A DNA stretch of 64,000 bases from Corallium rubrum (GCA_964035015.1 OZ035997.1:86279982-86343981); one strand, 5' to 3'. Positions 8,881-19,400 are shown, numbered from the stretch's first letter. Notes: generated by a model not told the origin, from the sequence alone. Program-made: numbers and translations.

Positions 8881-10314
8881 ATGTCCTACGTTTGTGAAGT
8901 TTGTGGAAAATCTTTCGCTAATTCAAGTAATCTCCTCCGTCACATGAAGATGGTTCATAGATCATCGACAAAACAAATACGACAAGTATTTCCTCTCGTC
9001 AATGGATCCACAGTCCTGCAGCATCCATTTACGTGCATTGTTGCAGGGTGTACTCAGAGTGGTAAAACCGTATGGGTAAAAACTCTTCTGGAAAACGCCA
9101 AAACTACGATTAATCCTCCTCCTGAACGTATCATTTGGTGTTATGGCCAGTGGCAACCCATGTATCTTGAGATGATCAAAACTATACCGGGCATTGAACT
9201 GAATGAAGGAATACCTACTAACATCGACTCGGAAGATTTTCTTGATGTTTCGAGGCGAAACCTCATTGTCCTAGATGATCTTATGGATCAATCAGGGGGA
9301 GATAAACGTATTGCTAGTTTATTTACAAGGGGCAGTCATCACAGGAATCTCTCCGTGATCTATATTGTTCAGAATATATTTCATCAAGGAAAGGAAACCA
9401 GAAACATCAGTCTCAACGCACACTATATCGTACTCTTCAAGTCTCCAAGGGATAAGCAGCAAATTTCCATTTTGGCACGACAAGTGAATCCTGGACATGT
9501 TCAAGAGTTTATGAAGAGCTACGAGGAAGCCACAAGTCGCCCTCATGGTTATTTAATGCTTGATCTGAAACCGACTACGGATGACGATCATCGCCTCAAG
9601 ACCAATGTTTTACCTGAAGAAAATAGCTCCGTTCTGCAGCAGAACATAAGCAGATATATTCAAAAGAAATCGTATCAGCAACCTCCGATCGTCAACGCTA
9701 TGTACAATACAGAACAGCTAATGCAAGATATTGTACAAACACCACAATTAACACCCGATGAAAAGAACATCCTATACTCTAATCAACTCGAGCGTTTTCT
9801 GACATTCCAACAACAGCTGCAGAACCAGCAGAATCAAGTTCAAACTAATTTTCAAACACAGTTACTAAAAGCTATACAAAATTTGACAGAGACCCCGAAA
9901 AAACCTGAACAACCTGAACATAGCCTGTTAAATCCTCCGTCTGGACTTAGCGTACCTAAACCATATTTTCTATCTCCTCCTCCGACTGTTGAATACCTAA
10001 AGCCGAAACCTTTGCAAAAATGGATAACTGGAGATGAAAGTGATTCAGGAGAAAACGACTCGGACGAAGAAGTTTCGGAAGCCGACTCAGATGACTATGG
10101 TCGTCAAGAAAATGATAAATATCAAAATTCTTCTGATGAAGATTCACATGAAACAACAGTCAATAATAGTCAAGATGAAGACCCTCGCATCTCAATGGTT
10201 CCCAGGAATGAACCTCATATTGCTTATAAAGTGAGAGTACCTAGATATGATTTTAGGAGCAGACCTTATCCTATAACAAGGAGTCGGCATCACAGTCCTA
10301 GAAAAATGTTTTAA
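8881..10314 (+). CDS. C2H2 zinc finger fused to A32-like packaging ATPase (intact)
   Basis: A single-exon 477-residue protein. Residues 5-26 form a C2H2 finger (C5, C8, H21, H26). Residues 42-230 are a P-loop ATPase with Walker A GCTQSGKT (56-63), PERIIWCYGQWQPMY, Walker B LIVLDD (128-133), KGSHHRN-like GSHHRN and a VIYIVQN strand (159-165) resembling the sensor of FtsK/HerA-A32 packaging ATPases. Residues ~270-350 are Gln/Asn-rich, ~380-440 acidic, and the tail is basic (FRSRPYPITRSRHH). In related DNA viruses and Polintons such ATPases pump genomes into capsids; the finger suggests sequence-directed DNA binding, which is inference. An AATAAA lies ~25 bases after the stop. It lies in DPAGT1 intron 2 in the same orientation as the host gene. 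All ATPase motifs are intact, so it was active recently or is under selection. Confidence 0.85.
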   Translation: MSYVCEVCGKSFANSSNLLRHMKMVHRSSTKQIRQVFPLVNGSTVLQHPFTCIVAGCTQSGKTVWVKTLLENAKTTINPPPERIIWCYGQWQPMYLEMIKTIPGIELNEGIPTNIDSEDFLDVSRRNLIVLDDLMDQSGGDKRIASLFTRGSHHRNLSVIYIVQNIFHQGKETRNISLNAHYIVLFKSPRDKQQISILARQVNPGHVQEFMKSYEEATSRPHGYLMLDLKPTTDDDHRLKTNVLPEENSSVLQQNISRYIQKKSYQQPPIVNAMYNTEQLMQDIVQTPQLTPDEKNILYSNQLERFLTFQQQLQNQQNQVQTNFQTQLLKAIQNLTETPKKPEQPEHSLLNPPSGLSVPKPYFLSPPPTVEYLKPKPLQKWITGDESDSGENDSDEEVSEADSDDYGRQENDKYQNSSDEDSHETTVNNSQDEDPRISMVPRNEPHIAYKVRVPRYDFRSRPYPITRSRHHSPRKMF

Positions 10315-10369
10315 ATAAATGACATATTTGTAAAGTGAAATAAATCTTTTTAAACGCAGTGTCTCCTGT

Positions 10370-11370
10370 TATTCTTGTCGTCCAAACTTGCCCAAGCGCT
10401 TAATCCTCCTAATGACCCCTAATGAGTTTTTTCTTTTGTCTCCTGCACGTGCACTGAGGATAATTATGCAAATATCACTGCTCCTACCTCCTACGTGTGC
10501 ACTGAGCCATCCTGTCGCCAAATAATATTTCGTTTATATACCGTCACATAAAATTGTTCCTACGGCTTTTTCGAATCATCTAAAATCTCAAGTTCTTACG
10601 ATTTCTTCACTTACAAACGAAGGGTTTAGCTAGCAATGATTCTAGGATGATTGAATATTTAGGTTCTACTATAATATTCATCATATGCTTTTAATCTAAG
10701 TCTATACGAGCTCTGCCAATTCAGACACTTAGGCTGCTAAAAACTCTCTATACTCATCGAGACAAGGTTTCAGATAAAAAAATATAAAGTGTCTCTATCA
10801 ATTTCTCTTTAGTTCCTTGTAAAGAACGTCTATTTTGTTAAAGTTTACTGTACGCATGCTCTATACGTATACGTGTCCCACAACTGTTGACTATAAGTAG
10901 GGTTAAGGGTTTAAATGAAAAGGTGATTACTATTACTTATAAGGATATAAGCCGAGTACCTTTTGATAATGACGTAACTTCGGAAATCAGTCGGAGAGCT
11001 ATCGGTTATGACGTATGAATACCAGGGGGGTTGAGTAACAGCTGGGGTTGGGGGAAAAAGTTAGGGTTAAGAGGGTCCTAAAGGAGCCTGAGAAATAATG
11101 ACGTATGCATAAATAATAAGTCGGTATGACGTAGTGAATATCGGGGGATTGAGTGAGATTAGGGTTAGGAGGTCATATAGGAGCACGGGTAAGGGGGTTG
11201 GATAGGGTTAGAGTGTCCTATAGGAGCATGAGCCATAATGACGTATGCATAATGAGATTAGGGTTAGAGGGTCCCAAAGGAGCCTGAGGAGGATATTGAC
11301 AGAGCTCATTAAAAATTCAATTTACCTAATTAATTATGAATCCGCCATATGGGGGTCTATTACTACTTAT
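10370..11370. repeat. right terminal region of the composite element
   Basis: The first part matches 6780-7140 in direct orientation. The part from about 10700 is an inverted copy of the left end, and reaches 'aatccgccatatgggggtct' at about 11340. It contains several 'gagattagggttagagggtc'-like direct repeats (11080-11290). Confidence 0.82.
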
Positions 11371-11705
11371 ATAGTCTTATAAATTTAGTCTTAGGACTAT
11401 AGTCTTATAAATTTAGTCTTAGGACTATAGTCTTATAAATTTAGTCTTAGGACTATAGTCTTATAAATTTAGTCTTAGGACTATAGTCTTATAAATTTAG
11501 TCTTAGGACTATAGTCTTATAAATTTAGTCTTAGGACTATAGTCATAAATTTAGTCTTAGGACTATGGTCTTATAAATTTAGTCTTAGGACTATAGTCTT
11601 ATAAATTTAGTCTTAGGACTATAGTCTTATAAATTTAGTCTTAGGACTATAGTCTTATAAATTTAGTCTTAGGACTATAGTCTTAGACTTAGGACTATAG
11701 TCTTT
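11371..11705. repeat. 28-bp satellite at the right end
   Basis: About eleven copies of a 28-bp unit, 'agtcttataaatttagtctt' plus 'aggactat'. The left end has only a short degenerate counterpart (2915-2975), so the two ends are unequal in length. Confidence 0.9.
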
Positions 11706-12018
11706 TTTAATATTGACTTTGTATGCTCTTTCGGTGTGTCAATACTTAATGCTACAGTACATGACTACAGCCGGGTGAACATTGCCAATGAATTTTCTTT
11801 GATGTTATACTGGTTTGTTTCTCTCTTTCTATTCAAAATTTTTCAGGCTGTTAATTTTATTATTACATAGACTAAATATAAAAACTATAATACAGGTAGA
11901 CTTAAATACAAAAAAACCCCAACCAAAACCAGAAAGTGTGTGTGTGGTGGTGGGGGTGGTTTACAAAAATGTATATATTAAAAGTGGGCGAGGGGTTGTT
12001 GCGATCATGTATTTCTAG
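11706..12018 (+). mobile_element. Helitron-like repeat, copy 1, 3' part
   Basis: The 3' remainder of the repeat begun at 1934. It ends with a G-rich tract, then 'agtgggcgaggggttgttgc' and 'catgtatttCTAG' followed by T. The same terminus occurs at 42293 and (complement) at 45426. Confidence 0.6.
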
Positions 12019-12029
12019 TTAAAGATTAA

Positions 12030-13100
12030 AGTACTCGCGTGACTGTTTTACCGGGATTGACATCCAAGAGTTCACTAAGAATGAACGAGAAATGAAATAC
12101 GGCTCAAGGCGAAGCCGAGTGCAATACTTAATTTCGAGTTCCTTGTTAGTGAACGATTGGATGTAAATCCCGATAACCCATGAACATTTTAACATTCAAT
12201 TTGAGTACACTGGATATGAAATTTACGCTTGCGAAATGAGTGACAACCTCATCATTTAATACAAAGTATCTTAAATTTCTTCACGTAACAACGAGTTTTC
12301 TATAGAAACGTCTAAAATACTAGTTCACCTCAAAAAATTGTAATATGCCATTAAGCTTTTGAATCTTTTGTATCCCTCGGTGTTGCTTCACAATTTCAAA
12401 AATTTTGCAACTGTGCATTAATTTCCATGTGTTATAACATTTACTACACGAGTAATAACGCATCGGAGCGTTGCCATGACATAACATGGCACCATGTGGT
12501 GCAAATTATCCAATCAGAACTCACAAAATACATCGTTGGAAAATTGCATGTTAAACTAAATTATTATGTGGCTTTGTCACGTGAGCGGTCTTAACGCGAC
12601 TTTCCTGCGATCTGATTTGTTCTTGAGCGGTCTTTACAAACCAGCAAAGACCAGTCATTACAAAAATTGAAAAACGAAATCAGAAAATTAAGCAAGTTGC
12701 AAGCTAAGATGGTGTTCATGCAGATATTGTGAGAATGAATTTTTAAAACAAAGATATAAATAGAATGTTTACGGTGACTTAAGTGTTTTGGTTGTTTACA
12801 GTTTTCATTGAAAGTCGGTCACTTCGGTCTTTGCTGCTTGAACTCAATTTGACATTCAAATAAGTCTAAAAAATTTTGGCCATATAATAAAAATCTTATT
12901 AACCTTGCTTGGTCGGTCTTTACAGTAAAGTTCTCCTGCCCTTGGTATTTTCACGCAAACTTTGCTCCTTTGTCGCTCGGTCTGTACTGAAAGACCGCGA
13001 GCAAGATACTTTTGCCTAGCCTAGTCTCCAGGCCTTCCTCGGTTAACGCGTTTCGGAAGTAATCCGAACGGACCCGGTGGGGAAGGCCTAGCAAAATTCA
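12030..13100. repeat. fold-back and dispersed repeats in DPAGT1 intron 2
   Basis: 12050-12175 is an imperfect palindrome around 'ggcgaagcc'. 12560-12930 is a copy of the repeat also at 38750-39290 ('gtcacgtgagcg', 'aaaccagcaaagaccag', 'ttcattgaaagtcggt'). 13028-13091 is a short inverted repeat with 'ggccttcc/ggaaggcc' ends. 12190-12560 and 13100-13700 show no gene and no repeat that I can name. Confidence 0.6.
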
Positions 13101-13700
13101 TAAACATTTTCACTTTACAGCTCTCTTGTTTATTGAGGAAGAATTGTGATGTTATGATGTCCTAAATGTTTCCCGACATTTACTATTTCCATCTGCATAA
13201 AATAATACAAGCCTGCTCACCTCGGATCGACGAAGTTTCACTAGCCTAGCTTTCTTATCACTAGCTTTCCTTCTGCAACCGCCAAAAGTTGAAAGTTAAA
13301 CAGTTAACTGATTATCATTTCGAGCTCCAATTGGAATATATTCCTTAATTTCTTTCTTGCCAAGATCTTTGTTAAAATCTTCGCAGACATCTTTATGTTT
13401 TTTTATATAATATACATGTACTGTCGCTCTTGTCGCTCTGTATTGTTTACGGTAGATGTACGCTAGATCCCAGGAACACTCCAGCGAAAGACCAGAACGA
13501 TTCTGGGCAAGACCTTTTTGAGAATTTGGCTGAGCCTTCTCGTTTCCATCCTCTTCCCAGTCTTCCGAAGAACCCAAACCGACTACGCGGCCAAGCTCAT
13601 GGCGGAAACGAAAGGCCTAGAAACTAAGCTAAATTTTACCGTAAATAAGCTTTTGCTCGGTCAATAGGTTTTTACTAATTTATGACTGCTCTTTTCTTAG

Positions 13701-13944
13701 GTTCAATCCTAAAACTGGTTTACATTGCACGAGTTACTCCAGATTTAAAGAATCAGATCTAACTTCTCTTGGTAAGCTTATCTTACGCATAATGGAAACT
13801 TTTCGTCTCGTCGACGTGGAGCGCAATGTTGGAGAAGATAAGAAATTTATTGAAGTAAACAACTTTACTTTGATCAACTTTGTACTGAGGTTGGCTGGAC
13901 CAACCAACGAGAAGATACTTACTACCTATATCCTTGTTATACAG
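13701..13944 (+). CDS. DPAGT1: DPAGT1, penultimate exon
   Basis: The acceptor ttcttag precedes this exon and the donor is gtattt. The frame continues from the AA left by the previous exon. It encodes FNPKTGLHCTSYSRF, a Leu-rich linker, then NNFTLINFVLRLAGP and a start of the last membrane helix (TTYILVIQ). This mirrors the NNMTLINLLLKVLGP region of vertebrate DPAGT1. Its distance from the preceding exon (11,956 bp) is explained by the insertions in the intron. Confidence 0.93.
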
Positions 13945-14030
13945 GTATTTTGAAGTTTATTCGTAGTTTAATGAATTCTTTCATCCCGAGATAAACTGCC
14001 GTAAATAGACGCACAGCCTTCTTCTCCGTA

Positions 14031-14693
14031 GATACCCTAGGAAGCTATTTCAAGAAATTTGTTACCGCTCGCTCAATTTTTTCCCGATTTTTCTCAAATT
14101 TGCACCAAATGTAGTTAAGTATGTGACGGGCACTATCGTATTATACAGTAAATAAATGAAATATTGTTGCAGATATACTCATTAGTTTAAAATCACTGTA
14201 CCTTCGCGCCGCTGTTTAAGGCGGTCTTTGGTTTACCAAAAAGCTCTCAGTTTATCATATTTACACTTCTCAATGTTTGTTCTAAAAAAGTGTGTTCTCG
14301 CGTTTTATTTATGTAAAAATTACCTGAGTTACAGGCTTTTATTTGTCCATTGCTTGTGCCACAACATCGGTCGAGAAATAAAATATCCTAGCTGCTAAAC
14401 CACTACATTAATAAAAAATGCGAACACAGATTTTTAGAACAAACATTGAGAAGTGTAAATATGATAAATTGAGAGCTTTTTGGTAAAACCAAAGACAGCC
14501 TTAAACCGCGTCGCGAAGGTACTGTGATTTTAAACTGATGAGTATATCTGCAACAATATTTTATTTCTTATTTACTGTATAATACGATAGTGTCCGTTAC
14601 ATACTTAATTAGATTTGTTGCAAATTTGAGACAAATCGGGGGGAAAATTGAGCGAGCGGTAACAAATTTCTTGAAATGGCTTCCTAGGGTATC
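14031..14693. mobile_element. fold-back MITE with ~300-bp inverted arms
   Basis: The ends 'gataccctaggaagc' and 'gcttcctagggtatc' are exact inverses. The arms stay alignable through 'aagaaatttgttaccgctcg', 'aaaatcactgtaccttcg' and 'ttacacttctcaatgtttgt'. The centre (14300-14400) is unique and has no coding capacity. It sits in the last DPAGT1 intron. Confidence 0.85.
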
Positions 14694-15003
14694 CTGTAAC
14701 CTTAACGTAAGGATTTTTAAGATTGACCTCGTGTGGGCCGTAAACTACAGTTAAAAGGCAAAAGTTTCAGCAACCATTCCAAATATGTTGTTTTGCTATT
14801 TTACGGTCAGAAACATAGTCTATGCAGCAAAACGGCAAGATTGTGTCTAGAACATAGATGCCTTAATCGTTAAACAACGATTTGTTTGTTTTTGCTTCAC
14901 GAATTACCCGGCATAATGAGTTTTTCAATCGTTTTTATAATTAAATCTCAGCTAAACAACTTGTGTTTATTTCAACGTGTTTCTTGTCTTTTTATCGCTA
15001 CAG

Positions 15004-15069
15004 GTATTTGGAAGTGGCATAGCATTTTTCATTCGCTACCAGTTGGCCAAATTCTTCTATGACGTATAG
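15004..15069 (+). CDS. DPAGT1: DPAGT1, last exon with stop
   Basis: After the acceptor ctacag this exon encodes 21 residues (VFGSGIAFFIRYQLAKFFYDV) in two parts: a final membrane helix (VFGSGIAFFIRYQ) and the tail LAKFFYDV, followed by TAG. The RYQL-FYDV ending is diagnostic of animal DPAGT1. No canonical AATAAA is obvious in the 200 bases after the stop, and the 3' flank soon runs into a fold-back transposon at about 15285. Confidence 0.93.
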   Translation, partial: VFGSGIAFFIRYQLAKFFYDV

Positions 15070-15344
15070 ACGATTAGACGGAAATGCAGAATGATATATA
15101 ATATGCCAGTAGAACATTTTCATGAATACATGGCTCTCTGAGGGACATTCATGGCTTTGTGAGGGGCTGATTATAGCGGGAGTTTTCAGCCGGTGGTTCT
15201 ATCTGAAAGTTCTCTATTATATACACGGTTAGGTGGTGGTCTGCCACATAGACGAGAGTAGGCAAGTTCCATTTAAAGTGCTTAAATATGCAACGAAATT
15301 TCACCCCAGTTTTTCATGATTGCATTTGAAAGAACACTTGAAGT

Positions 15345-16405
15345 GTCTATACAGCCCTTTCGTTTTTTAGTTATCTGTATAGAGGATGAAAAAATAGCTA
15401 AGTTATTTTACAGTTTTTGATTTGCACTTTTCGTTTGGAAGATATTTTGCATCCAAATTAAGAAATGGTGGCAAATTTCGATTAAAAACCGTAGACGCAT
15501 TTCTGGATCGAGTCTGAAAACTAGGCTGTGACGTCATTTAAGAGAGGAGCTTTCCCCAGCTTCACAAACAAACAAGCTTCGATTCCCAGATTATACTAAA
15601 TTTTCCTTTATTTTGAACTATTTCAATGATGATTTCAAGATGCGCTGTATATGGATGTTCTAATGAAGCGAATTTGAAAGAAAAAAATATCTGTCCATCG
15701 TATTCCTTACTTGAACGATGCCAGAGTTGAGGCGGAGAGAAGAAAGAAGAAGTGTGTCAGCCCACTTTGAACTCGGCTGTGTGTTCGGATCATTTTACTG
15801 CCGAATCTTTCCAGCGGAGATTTGACTTTGCTCAGCCCCTCGAGCCGCTGTCGATACTCTCCCATCTGCCTTTCGTCTTCTTCTTTATTTTTTAAATATT
15901 CAGCCAACCAGACCTCATCCGCAATAGGTTCGTCCGCGAAATATCATCTGAATCACTTTACATGTCCACCTCACATCCGTCATGTTGGGTATATTCTTCA
16001 TCTTCGACTTCAAGTTCATCTTGTCCTTCATGTAGATCTTCGTGAACTTCAGTTTCAGATCCTGAACTCGAGCCAGAATCTGATTCTGACATTTTTTAAG
16101 TATTAAACCACTTCACGGACAGTAAATATGAATATCACACAGAGAACTTGTACTTGTATTGCGCCTGTACTGCGTTTACAGTGTTTACAAGTTCCCCAAC
16201 ACATTGATTCGTCTCTTAAATGACGTCACAAGGTGGCTCGTTCCAGGCCTTTCTAATTTGCGGCTTTTTCATATAAATAGCAATGTTTAAAGAGCGATAT
16301 CTTCCAAACGAAAAGTGCAAATCAAAAACTGTAAAATAACTTATCAGCTATTTTTTCATCCGCTATACAGATAACTAAAAAACGAAAGGGCTGTCTAGGC
16401 ACTTT
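15345..16405 (+). mobile_element. THAP-domain transposon remnant (P-element-like)
   Basis: Inverted arms of about 95 bp: 'acagccctttcgttttttag', 'gatttgcacttttcgtttgg' and complements at 16310-16395. The inner part continues with 'gtgacgtcatttaagag' and its complement. Between them lies a damaged THAP domain (15628-15845). THAP-type DNA-binding domains are known from P-element transposases. The catalytic part is absent, so this is a deletion derivative. Confidence 0.65.
15628..15845 (+). pseudogene. broken THAP zinc-finger domain
   Basis: The frame opens MMISRCAVYGCSNEANLKEK, a THAP-like Cys-x4-Cys start. One frameshift near 15690 leads into VHRIPYLNDARVEAERRKKK, another near 15765 into NSAVCSDHFTAESFQRRFDF. 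CSDHF is the C-x2-H-F signature that closes the THAP zinc site. The usual Trp after the Lys cluster reads Cys. Two frameshifts mean it cannot encode the domain. Confidence 0.7.
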
Positions 16406-16984
16406 AAAATGACAAAGTAACATCTTTCGTAGAATTTCTTTTCCTTGCTTCATTCTTGAGATATTCAGGTTTGTTTGATATGCAAATGTCATACTTATAA
16501 CATCACACTGCAGTGACTTTTTGAAAGAGCACCAATTTTAGGGTGATCCAAATATTTTACACACAGCTACACACTTTTAGTGGCAAGTCATGGCTACATT
16601 AATGGTCATGGCTACATTAATGTAAGTGCCAATTTTTATTAAGTACTTTCGATAAGTACTCTCATAGAATATCGCACTTTTCTAAAAAGTCATTATACAG
16701 TGTGATGTTATAAGTATGACATTTGCATATCAAACAAACCTGAATATCTCAAGAATGAAGCAAGGAAACGAAATTCTACGAAAGACGTTACTTTGTCATT
16801 TTGACTGTTTTTTCAAATGCAATCATAAAAAAACTGGTGTGAAATTTCGTTGTGTGGGCACGTTAACAGTTAGACAATGAGCCGCCCAAGTTTCCTTGCG
16901 ACAAGCTGTGTAGTTCTCGGATTATGCACTAAATAGAATATAGACATTAGAATTTAGACTTGTTTTCATAAATTTTAGTTAAAG

Positions 16985-17830
16985 AGCATTGGCAGTATAA
17001 ATTTAGTTTGTCTAGTTTGAAAGAACTCGTAAAATGGTAAAGGAAGACCTTTTACAACTTTTTCATGTTGTTCTTGAGGTATTTCAATTTGTTTGATATG
17101 TAAATGAGATTGTCTCTGGCGTCATAACCAGTGTAGAGCATTTTATATCTTCAAGTTTGTTCAACAACATCACCTGAAACTGTGCACATTAAAACTCCTC
17201 ATAACACTGAAATTTTCATGTTGAACAATCGTGGAGATTTAAAGTGGTTCTCAGATGAAAATATTGTTGGTAGTTGTGTAAAGTTTCATTTCGAAATTCT
17301 CAAAAGCAAAGTTGTATTTTACGTGCGGATTTTGTATTTTGGGGCGCTGCCAATGAATTGATCGTGTTTGAGAAGAATGAGTTGAGGAGAACATATGACG
17401 TCACGGACTCAACAAAAACAAAAGATCATTGTTGTTGTCAACATAAAAGTCGTTGTTATTGAGTCTATGACGTCATAAGCTTCCTCGACTCATTCTTCTC
17501 AAGCACGGCCACTTTAATGGCGGCGCTCCAAAATACAAACTTCACACGTAAAATTTCACCTTTTCTTCGCTACCATGACATCTTTAGGATTATGCAAAAA
17601 CATTGCCAACATAATTTTCATCATAGAACCACTTTAAGTGATTTTGTAATGCTTGAAAAAATGCTGTACCCTGATTATGACTACAGACACCATATCAGTT
17701 ACGTATCAAACAAACTGAAATATCTCGAAAAGGAAGGAAGATACGGAAAAGTTGTAAGAGGTCTTTCATTACAATTTCAAAATTACATTTCTTTCAAGTT
17801 AGACAAACTTAGTTTATCCTTTGGCGGGCA
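16985..17830. mobile_element. fold-back MITE, long arms
   Basis: 'tttagtttgtctagtttgaa' near 16998 pairs with its complement near 17808, with further matching arms ('gtatttcaatttgtttgata', 'gaccttttacaactttttc') and inner arms around 17250-17620. The open frames at 17274 and 17517 are read-through of these arms. It is the same broad family as 33415-33560, 39320-39440 and 61440-61810. Confidence 0.7.
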
Positions 17831-17919
17831 GGTTGCCATTTGGCAATTTGTTACTTTTACTCTGGCTAACGCCAGACGGTTTTACTCGTCAAGTGGAGAC
17901 CTCCTGGTAATCTACCCGG

Positions 17920-19130
17920 TAATAAAGATTTATTAACCGAGTGCGAAGTCTGTATGGGAAAGTATTTGCCTGAGGTTTTCGTACAGACCGAGTGACGAAG
18001 GAGCGAGGTTTGTGCGATAAGACCGAGAGAAAATACTTTCCCGTACAGACCCAGCAAACGAGGTTAATAAGGAATTTATTATATGGCTATTGGTTCATTT
18101 TATTTTTAAGTTTCAAGCTTTGTTTTCGTCTTCGGAGTATGCTGTTTTAATACCTTACCTGTTAACTTTTTCGTGTCGCTATTTGGCCCTCTTGTTTACA
18201 CTAGTTCGGCTTTTATTTGTCGTGTTTTTAGATAAACGGCTTTAAAGAAAACCAGCAGCAATGTTCTAGCACATTTTATTGTTCAGAATATTTGAATAAA
18301 GATAACCAGTTCTCTTTTATTTTTATTCAAATCAACTCAGGACTCAGAAATGTTCTCGCCAAAACTTGCAGGGCCGAGAAAAAAGCGTATTGACCCGGAC
18401 ACTGACTGGAGGTTAATATCATAAAATCCCGACCCCTCAGGAACCAATCAGCGTGCGTCGTTTTGCGTACGGACCGGAAATCAAACCCAGCCATATAATA
18501 AAGGGTTTTATTGCTTTTAAAAAAACTACGGCTTTAGAATTAATATGAATTTTCTACTAAAGTCCATTTATTACCTACCAATCAGAGCTTATAATATAGA
18601 AAGAACATTAGTTTTCGGCAGTATAGGCGCGACCTGAACCATGCGACAATGGCTCAAACTAGGTCCAAAGCGACCAATAAATTAAAATTGTATTTTTTAA
18701 ATCAATGTATTAGTTCTGGTGAACTTTGACACTTTTTTTTAAACTTTTAATTAAAATAATAAATTCCTAAGTCCATGCCTGAGAAACAGCACAGATGTGT
18801 CAAGGCTTGAAATGTACGTCGTCATACTTAGACCATATTATACAATATTATATTTGGCAACAGATGCATTTTTTCACACTGACTATAAATTGTATGGGAT
18901 CCAGATGTGCCGGATGCGGACACGGTATTTGAATGAGAGAGCTTAAATCATGTTTGACTGGTTTTACGACTTCCACATTCATTGGTAGATTACCAAACTC
19001 GCTACAATTTTATTTAAACCAATGAAAACACAACCCTTCTTTTTTAAATTTTAAGTGTACGCTAACAGTAGTATTGTTATTTCATTCTCGTATATTTAAT
19101 ATAAACTTGGTATTATCCGGTTACCGTTAC
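17920..19130. other. intergenic, mostly repeat-derived
   Basis: 17920-18065 is a palindromic stretch ('aataaagatttattaaccga' with 'cgaggttaataaggaattta') recurring in part at 38690-38745 and 39520-39580. 18066-19130 is AT-rich with no exon or repeat I can name. Confidence 0.5.
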
Positions 19131-19133
19131 ATC

Positions 19134-19222
19134 TAGCCTGCGCCGCAGTCGTCCAAACCCTGATTAGCATATACTAACCCGTACTGACCATGGGGTTTGG
19201 ACGTCTGCGGCGCAGGCTAGCT
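19134..19222. repeat. 89-bp fold-back
   Basis: 'ctagcctgcgccgcag' at the left and 'ctgcggcgcaggctag' at the right are perfect inverses, followed inward by 'tcgtccaaacccc'-like arms. It is a minimal MITE or hairpin. Confidence 0.8.
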
Positions 19223-19289
19223 AAATCAGGAAAACCAGTATTCGGCACATCCCTACTAAATTGCCTGTTGAGAATTTACGATGTTCTTT

Positions 19290-19400
19290 GAGTGTACTCA
19301 TAGCGCGCTGCCTCTCACCAAGAGTTAAGCCCAGTTGGACGGGGTGGGCAATTGGATGGGTGACCGCTTGGAACTGACCCCGTTGTCGAGCTTGGAATTT
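19290..19400 (+). repeat. 5S rRNA-derived SINE head or 5S pseudogene
   Basis: 'agagttaagccc' followed by 'ttggatgggtgaccgcttgg' matches the internal control region (A to C boxes) of eukaryotic 5S rRNA. The 5' third is not 5S-like ('tagcgcgctgcctctcac') and instead recurs at 47504-47522. A true 5S gene would be conserved throughout, so a 5S-promoted SINE or chimeric SINE is more likely. Confidence 0.6.

Larger units (their letters stand above)
2915..11705. mobile_element. composite Polinton/adintovirus-like element in DPAGT1 intron 2
   Basis: An 8.8-kb insertion splits a Helitron-like repeat. Both outer ends consist of 'ttaggactatag'-type subterminal repeats followed by a long inverted repeat (left 2976-3597; right about 10700-11375). 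A further copy of the right end lies inside at 6780-7696, so the element is built from two units. The first unit carries a truncated ATPase (minus), a pyrimidine-rich satellite, a small basic/hydrophobic ORF, a CxxC ORF and an orphan ATPase tail. The second carries a satellite and an intact zinc-finger/A32-type ATPase. The packaging-type ATPase and long inverted ends point to the Polinton/adintovirus/polinton-like-virus lineage. No polymerase, integrase, protease or capsid gene was recognised. No target-site duplication could be identified, so the outer boundaries are approximate. Confidence 0.7.
15285..16860. mobile_element. fold-back repeat with nested THAP element
   Basis: The outer arms start 'tgcaacgaaatttcacccca' and end in the complement at about 16860, with blocks such as 'catttgaaagaacactt' and 'tttgatatgcaaatgtcata' also present at 29850-30310. 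The outer repeat is interrupted after 'gaacacttgaagtg' by the THAP-bearing element at about 15345-16405. Confidence 0.75.

Noticed and set aside
13296-13577. 93-residue minus-strand frame in DPAGT1 intron
   Set aside because: No recognisable features, and no supporting splice signals or conservation cue.
17517-17936. 139-residue open frame
   Set aside because: Reads through arms of a fold-back MITE; sequence recurs inverted at 16985.
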